In this document: positions 30,184 through 33,576 of the stretch, one piece after another | Layout: every line of letters starts with the position of its first letter | Numbering within the stretch: the first letter of the stretch is position 1 | Origin: a virus | Virus record (IMG/VR): IMGVR_UViG_3300027852_000123 | Coordinates: 1-33,576 of that record | Reading direction: 5' to 3' (one strand) | DNA: 33,576 nt | Position numbers and translations under genes: made by a program | The notes under the pieces: model-generated | Databases searched by the model: none | Seen by the model: only the letters and a program-made list of their open reading frames with translations | Told to the model about the DNA's origin: nothing

Positions 30184-30184
30184 A

Positions 30185-33100
30185 TTAAATTCTCAATTTC
30201 GCCTTTATCTGGTCGGCATTAGTTTCCATTATGGTAAGAACTTCACTTACCCCTGCGTTTGACCCTATAACCGACACCATGTCATTTGGGTCAATGATAA
30301 CATTGACAATAGGAGGTGCAGGAGGTGCGGCAGACTCTGGTTCAGTCGTTGAAGGCGCAGCCTTAGAAGGAGTCTGCGCCACAGAGTCAACAGGTACCAC
30401 TTTACCTCTCTCAGGCGGGATAAAGAACTGGGTACCGTTGTCCGCTCTAAAGATTTCTGGGTTGATGCCTTCACCGACTCTGTACATATTGTCAGCTTCT
30501 ACGCTGCCGCCGATCTTTTTCGACCCTGACAGCGATTGAGATAGTGCGTGCACCGCGGATATACCTGCTGCAGCGCCTATAGCGTTTGTCCCTAACGTGG
30601 CCAGGCTGGCAGACGCCGCTGCCGGAGCCATGGCTGAAGCAATAGACGCCGCAGAAGTAACCGCACCGGCAGTGACAGTTGTCTGCGCAGCTATAGTGGC
30701 CGCGGTCACGAGCGCTATATTTTTTATCTGCGCCTCGGGCTTTTGACCTTTCATCTCTGCGCCAAATGCTGCCGACAAGGTTTTGGAGACCAGGAGTTGC
30801 ACTCCCATCTGAACCAGTGTCGTAATAAATTGTCTGGCTACGCTCTGACCTATTTCTTGGAACGTCTCAGTAAAAGACTCACCTAGAAGAATGGAATCTG
30901 CTATGGCAGTACCCATAGCGTTAGACAAGTCTTCGAAGGTGCCAGCGAATAGTTCACCTGCTTCAACGGAGAAGTTCCTTGCGGACTCAAGCATTGACTC
31001 GATACCCAATACGAAACCGTCTGTAAATGATGCCTCGCCCATCTCTTTGTTATATGCCGCCAACTCAGTGCGCAAGTCAAACCAAGCGCTTGTGTACGCT
31101 TCCATGTTAGGGCCTCCAGCTGAGATATACCCTCCAACAACCTCAAGCTGCGTAGTTATAGCTTTGTACTTCTCTAGTGTCTTATTTAATATATCGAAGG
31201 ACTCTTCTGTAAAACCTATATCCGTGGCGGCCAGTCTCCCTCCTGCCAAAAGCTCTTGCTGGTCAGTTAGTTCTTTAATTGATGCGGTCAGAGATCTTGT
31301 CACTTCCGCGTGCTTGCGCGTCACTTCTGCGTTTGCCAGACCGGCGCCCTTGGCTTTACTTAAAATCCCATCAGCAGTGATCATTTGCTTGTTAAGGCCT
31401 GCGATCTCCGCATTCAACCTTCGCTCTTCGGCCCACATTAGCTCTGTAGAGTCTGACGTGGTCTTTAAAGACTCCGCCATCTTGTCCAGTCTGTCAGTAT
31501 GTGCCTTCGTCTTTTCTGCGGCCTCTTTCTCAAGAATCGAATTTGCTTTGACTGCAATCCCGTACGCGGCCAGCTCTTGTAGTACCGCTTTATACGCTTT
31601 CAGCTGCTCTGGATCTGAGCCGGGCGAAGGCAACGTGCTAAGTAAATCTTTAGACGCGGACTTGATTTCATCCGGGTTACCGGCTGCCTCAAGGCCAGAC
31701 AAGTCTATATCAGCCATAGAGCCTCTAGCTATCTGTAGAGCGTCCGACAGAGCAGCTACAGAGTCTCTTGATTCGGACAGCCTTGCGCCGAGTGTTTTAG
31801 ATTCACTAAAATTAAGGGCCTCGTTGATATCGATCTTCTTAAGTTCTATGTCGATACCTTGAATCGCACTAACTGTCTGGGTCTCTATGCTATTCTCTAG
31901 TAAGCCTATCTGGCGACCTTGCTCCATGTACGCATTTCTAACTCTAATTACGCCAGCCAGATTGGATTTTACAATTTGGATAGACGCAGCAATTTCTTTA
32001 AGATTGGCTTGCTCTTCTTTAGACCTGTCATCGCCTTTAGCCCGCTCTTTATCGTACGCCGCGTACGCCGCTTCTGCTGCTTTTATGCCTTCTGCGGAAG
32101 TCGAGCTCATAGAGAGAGCAGTACCGAGTCTACTGCTTAGGTCTTTTGCGGCGGTGCTCCGCACGGGTTTAGCTGTGATAGCCGCCTGCTCTGCCTTAAG
32201 ATTCTCTAGCTGACCTTTCAGATCTGCTATACCTCTCTCCGCCGCAGCTGTACCTATGCTTATCTCACCCATATCTTTGATCTCTGCGATATGGTCTAAG
32301 TTTATCATCAGCCTGTCAAGGGGTGCCAATTTGGACAAGTCCGGAGCGGGCACGTCTATATTCATGTAGGCAGCTATCTTCATGGTTATCTGGCGAATGG
32401 TCTCCATCAATTGCACAAGTTGTGCAACGGAGTTAACTACGTCCATGAAGAAGTTGCGTATATCATCTTTACCTGCCAGCTGAATAGACATAAGAATTCT
32501 ATCAAACACACCAGCGATCTGATTCGCTAAGCCGGTTAACAAGTCTTTATTACTAACCATGGTGTCAGTAAACTCGTCGATCAGTCCTTTGAATACGTCG
32601 AACAAGCCAGAACTAGCCATCTCGCTAAATATCTGCAACATTGTTGTCTTGAGACGATCCAACTTAGCTTGCAAAGTGGTAGAGCCCTTAGACGCCCCTT
32701 CAAAATACTTGGTGACAAGCTCGATGTTAAACAGCCTGATAAACACATCTGATGCCAAGCCGCCAGCTTCTACCAGTTTCTTGAACTGGCCTACACCCAT
32801 ACCCATAGCCGCCGCAGCGGTATTGAGAGCTCCCGGAATTCGCTCTCCGAGCTGTAGTTTCAGCTCTTCCATAGACACTGTGGACTTAGATACCATTTGC
32901 TGGAGCGCGTATATAGCCCCTTTAGTATCTTCGGATGTCAGACCTAGTGCTCTACTGGTTACCAGCATTGCCTTCATGGTGGCAGTCGCGCCGGCCAAGC
33001 CTAAGTCTGTATCTATTGCCGCTGCGGACAGCTTGATCATAGATTTACTTATAGAGTCCATACTGACTCCGAAATCTAGAGCCATTTCGAACATATTCTC

Positions 33101-33576
33101 TAGTTCAGATGCAGCGGCAGCGGTAGAACCTGTCACGGAGAACAGTGACACCTCCAACTTCTCAAGCGTTTTTCCTGCCTCTATTATGGCGTGAAATCCG
33201 GCTGCCACAGACAGCCCTACCATTGCCTTGGCAAAGTTGAGCATACCTGATGTGGCTTTTTTCAGGGACGCCCATAGATGACCCTTAAGCGATGACGCCA
33301 ATTTATTAATTTTATTTTCTGTCTTTTTGGCTTTTCCGCCTACGTTGTCCAGACCTCCGCCAGCTAGCTTTAAGCCGCCAGTTAGCTTACCTAGTGCTGC
33401 GGTTAAGCTTAGCGAGCTTTTTCGTGTAGTGGAAACCGCTTCTTTCATCTTCTCGAAGCGCGTAATCCCCGCGTTCACGGACGTGCGTAAGGCAGCAAGC
33501 TTCTTGGCTGGGATGGAGTCGCCCATGTCGTCAAACGCTTTGCTAAGAGTCTTCATCTGCCTGAGAGACTGGTTAG
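30185..33576 (-). CDS. Tail tape-measure protein (5' end cut by the window)
   Basis: At least 1129 codons are open on the minus strand from the window edge; Met 33556 has no good ribosome site and the frame continues upstream, so the true start lies outside the window. The layout is typical: a basic N-terminus, a conserved tape-measure domain (SLFSVTGSTAAAASELENMF, EELKLQLGERIPGALNTAAA), a long coiled-coil region rich in Ala, Glu, Lys and Ser, and a hydrophobic Ala-rich segment near the C-terminus (IALVTAATIAAQTTVTAGAV). It sets tail length and is ejected into the host on infection. At more than 1100 residues it implies a tail of typical siphovirus length. It starts the visible late operon. 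Confidence 0.92.
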   Translation of the reverse strand, partial: NQSLRQMKTLSKAFDDMGDSIPAKKLAALRTSVNAGITRFEKMKEAVSTTRKSSLSLTAALGKLTGGLKLAGGGLDNVGGKAKKTENKINKLASSLKGHLWASLKKATSGMLNFAKAMVGLSVAAGFHAIIEAGKTLEKLEVSLFSVTGSTAAAASELENMFEMALDFGVSMDSISKSMIKLSAAAIDTDLGLAGATATMKAMLVTSRALGLTSEDTKGAIYALQQMVSKSTVSMEELKLQLGERIPGALNTAAAAMGMGVGQFKKLVEAGGLASDVFIRLFNIELVTKYFEGASKGSTTLQAKLDRLKTTMLQIFSEMASSGLFDVFKGLIDEFTDTMVSNKDLLTGLANQIAGVFDRILMSIQLAGKDDIRNFFMDVVNSVAQLVQLMETIRQITMKIAAYMNIDVPAPDLSKLAPLDRLMINLDHIAEIKDMGEISIGTAAAERGIADLKGQLENLKAEQAAITAKPVRSTAAKDLSSRLGTALSMSSTSAEGIKAAEAAYAAYDKERAKGDDRSKEEQANLKEIAASIQIVKSNLAGVIRVRNAYMEQGRQIGLLENSIETQTVSAIQGIDIELKKIDINEALNFSESKTLGARLSESRDSVAALSDALQIARGSMADIDLSGLEAAGNPDEIKSASKDLLSTLPSPGSDPEQLKAYKAVLQELAAYGIAVKANSILEKEAAEKTKAHTDRLDKMAESLKTTSDSTELMWAEERRLNAEIAGLNKQMITADGILSKAKGAGLANAEVTRKHAEVTRSLTASIKELTDQQELLAGGRLAATDIGFTEESFDILNKTLEKYKAITTQLEVVGGYISAGGPNMEAYTSAWFDLRTELAAYNKEMGEASFTDGFVLGIESMLESARNFSVEAGELFAGTFEDLSNAMGTAIADSILLGESFTETFQEIGQSVARQFITTLVQMGVQLLVSKTLSAAFGAEMKGQKPEAQIKNIALVTAATIAAQTTVTAGAVTSAASIASAMAPAAASASLATLGTNAIGAAAGISAVHALSQSLSGSKKIGGSVEADNMYRVGEGINPEIFRADNGTQFFIPPERGKVVPVDSVAQTPSKAAPSTTEPESAAPPAPPIVNVIIDPNDMVSVIGSNAGVSEVLTIMETNADQIKAKLRI

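Noticed and set aside
30891-31862. A 323-codon plus-strand ORF opposite the tape-measure gene
   Set aside because: It is a Ser/Ala-rich shadow of the coiled-coil tape-measure sequence, with no ribosome site and no domain-like features.
1-33576. CRISPR array, tRNA genes, integrase or attachment site
   Set aside because: No regularly spaced repeats, no tRNA-like cloverleaf and no recombinase motif were seen on reading both strands.

Overview
The window is part of a tailed double-stranded DNA phage genome, most likely a siphovirus of a Gram-negative host. The evidence is a long tape-measure gene, a BR0599-type tail protein, a Phage-tail_3-like hub protein, a phage-type family A DNA polymerase and densely packed, overlapping small genes. 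Promoters look sigma70-like and most starts have Shine-Dalgarno sites. G+C looks mid-40s by eye (not computed). No integrase, terminase, portal or capsid gene and no tRNA was seen, so this is only part of the genome and the lifestyle is unknown.

Layout. Positions 1-8.4 kb (+ strand) hold about 25 small early genes of mostly unknown function, including a cupin-like protein, zinc ribbons, an HD (ppGpp hydrolase-like) protein, a small P-loop protein and a winged-helix regulator. They are arranged behind repeated promoters of the form TGTACA-N17-TATAAT. Several of these genes carry apparent single-base frameshifts, while the large genes are intact. Positions 8.39-8.73 kb hold one plausible minus-strand ORF. 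Positions 8.76-15.4 kb (+) form the replication block: primase-helicase, DNA polymerase, Cas4-like nuclease, VRR-NUC nuclease and SNF2-like helicase. Positions 15.4-20.3 kb (+) hold a translationally coupled operon: a conserved phage protein, a probable ssDNA-binding protein, a NodU/TobZ-type carbamoyltransferase, a MazG-like pyrophosphohydrolase, a dNMP kinase and a thymidylate-synthase-fold enzyme with the Asp that marks dCMP hydroxymethylases. Positions 20.3-22.3 kb (+) hold dCMP deaminase, a WGR-ATP-dependent DNA ligase and one small gene, bracketed by two near-identical 70-bp elements in inverted orientation. Positions 22.3-33.6 kb (- strand) form the convergent late tail operon: tape measure (cut by the window edge), two related virion proteins, a tail protein, a BR0599-like protein, a tail hub protein and a DUF5675 protein.

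How it works together. The most coherent system is cytosine hypermodification. dCMP is hydroxymethylated (19483-20331), the product is raised to the triphosphate (kinase at 18918 plus host enzymes), competing nucleotides may be hydrolysed by the MazG-like protein, and the polymerase incorporates 5-hydroxymethylcytosine. The carbamoyltransferase would then convert it to 5-carbamoyloxymethylcytosine, a modification already described for environmental phages. This would shield the genome from restriction. The chemistry is inferred from motifs and gene order, not shown by the sequence alone.
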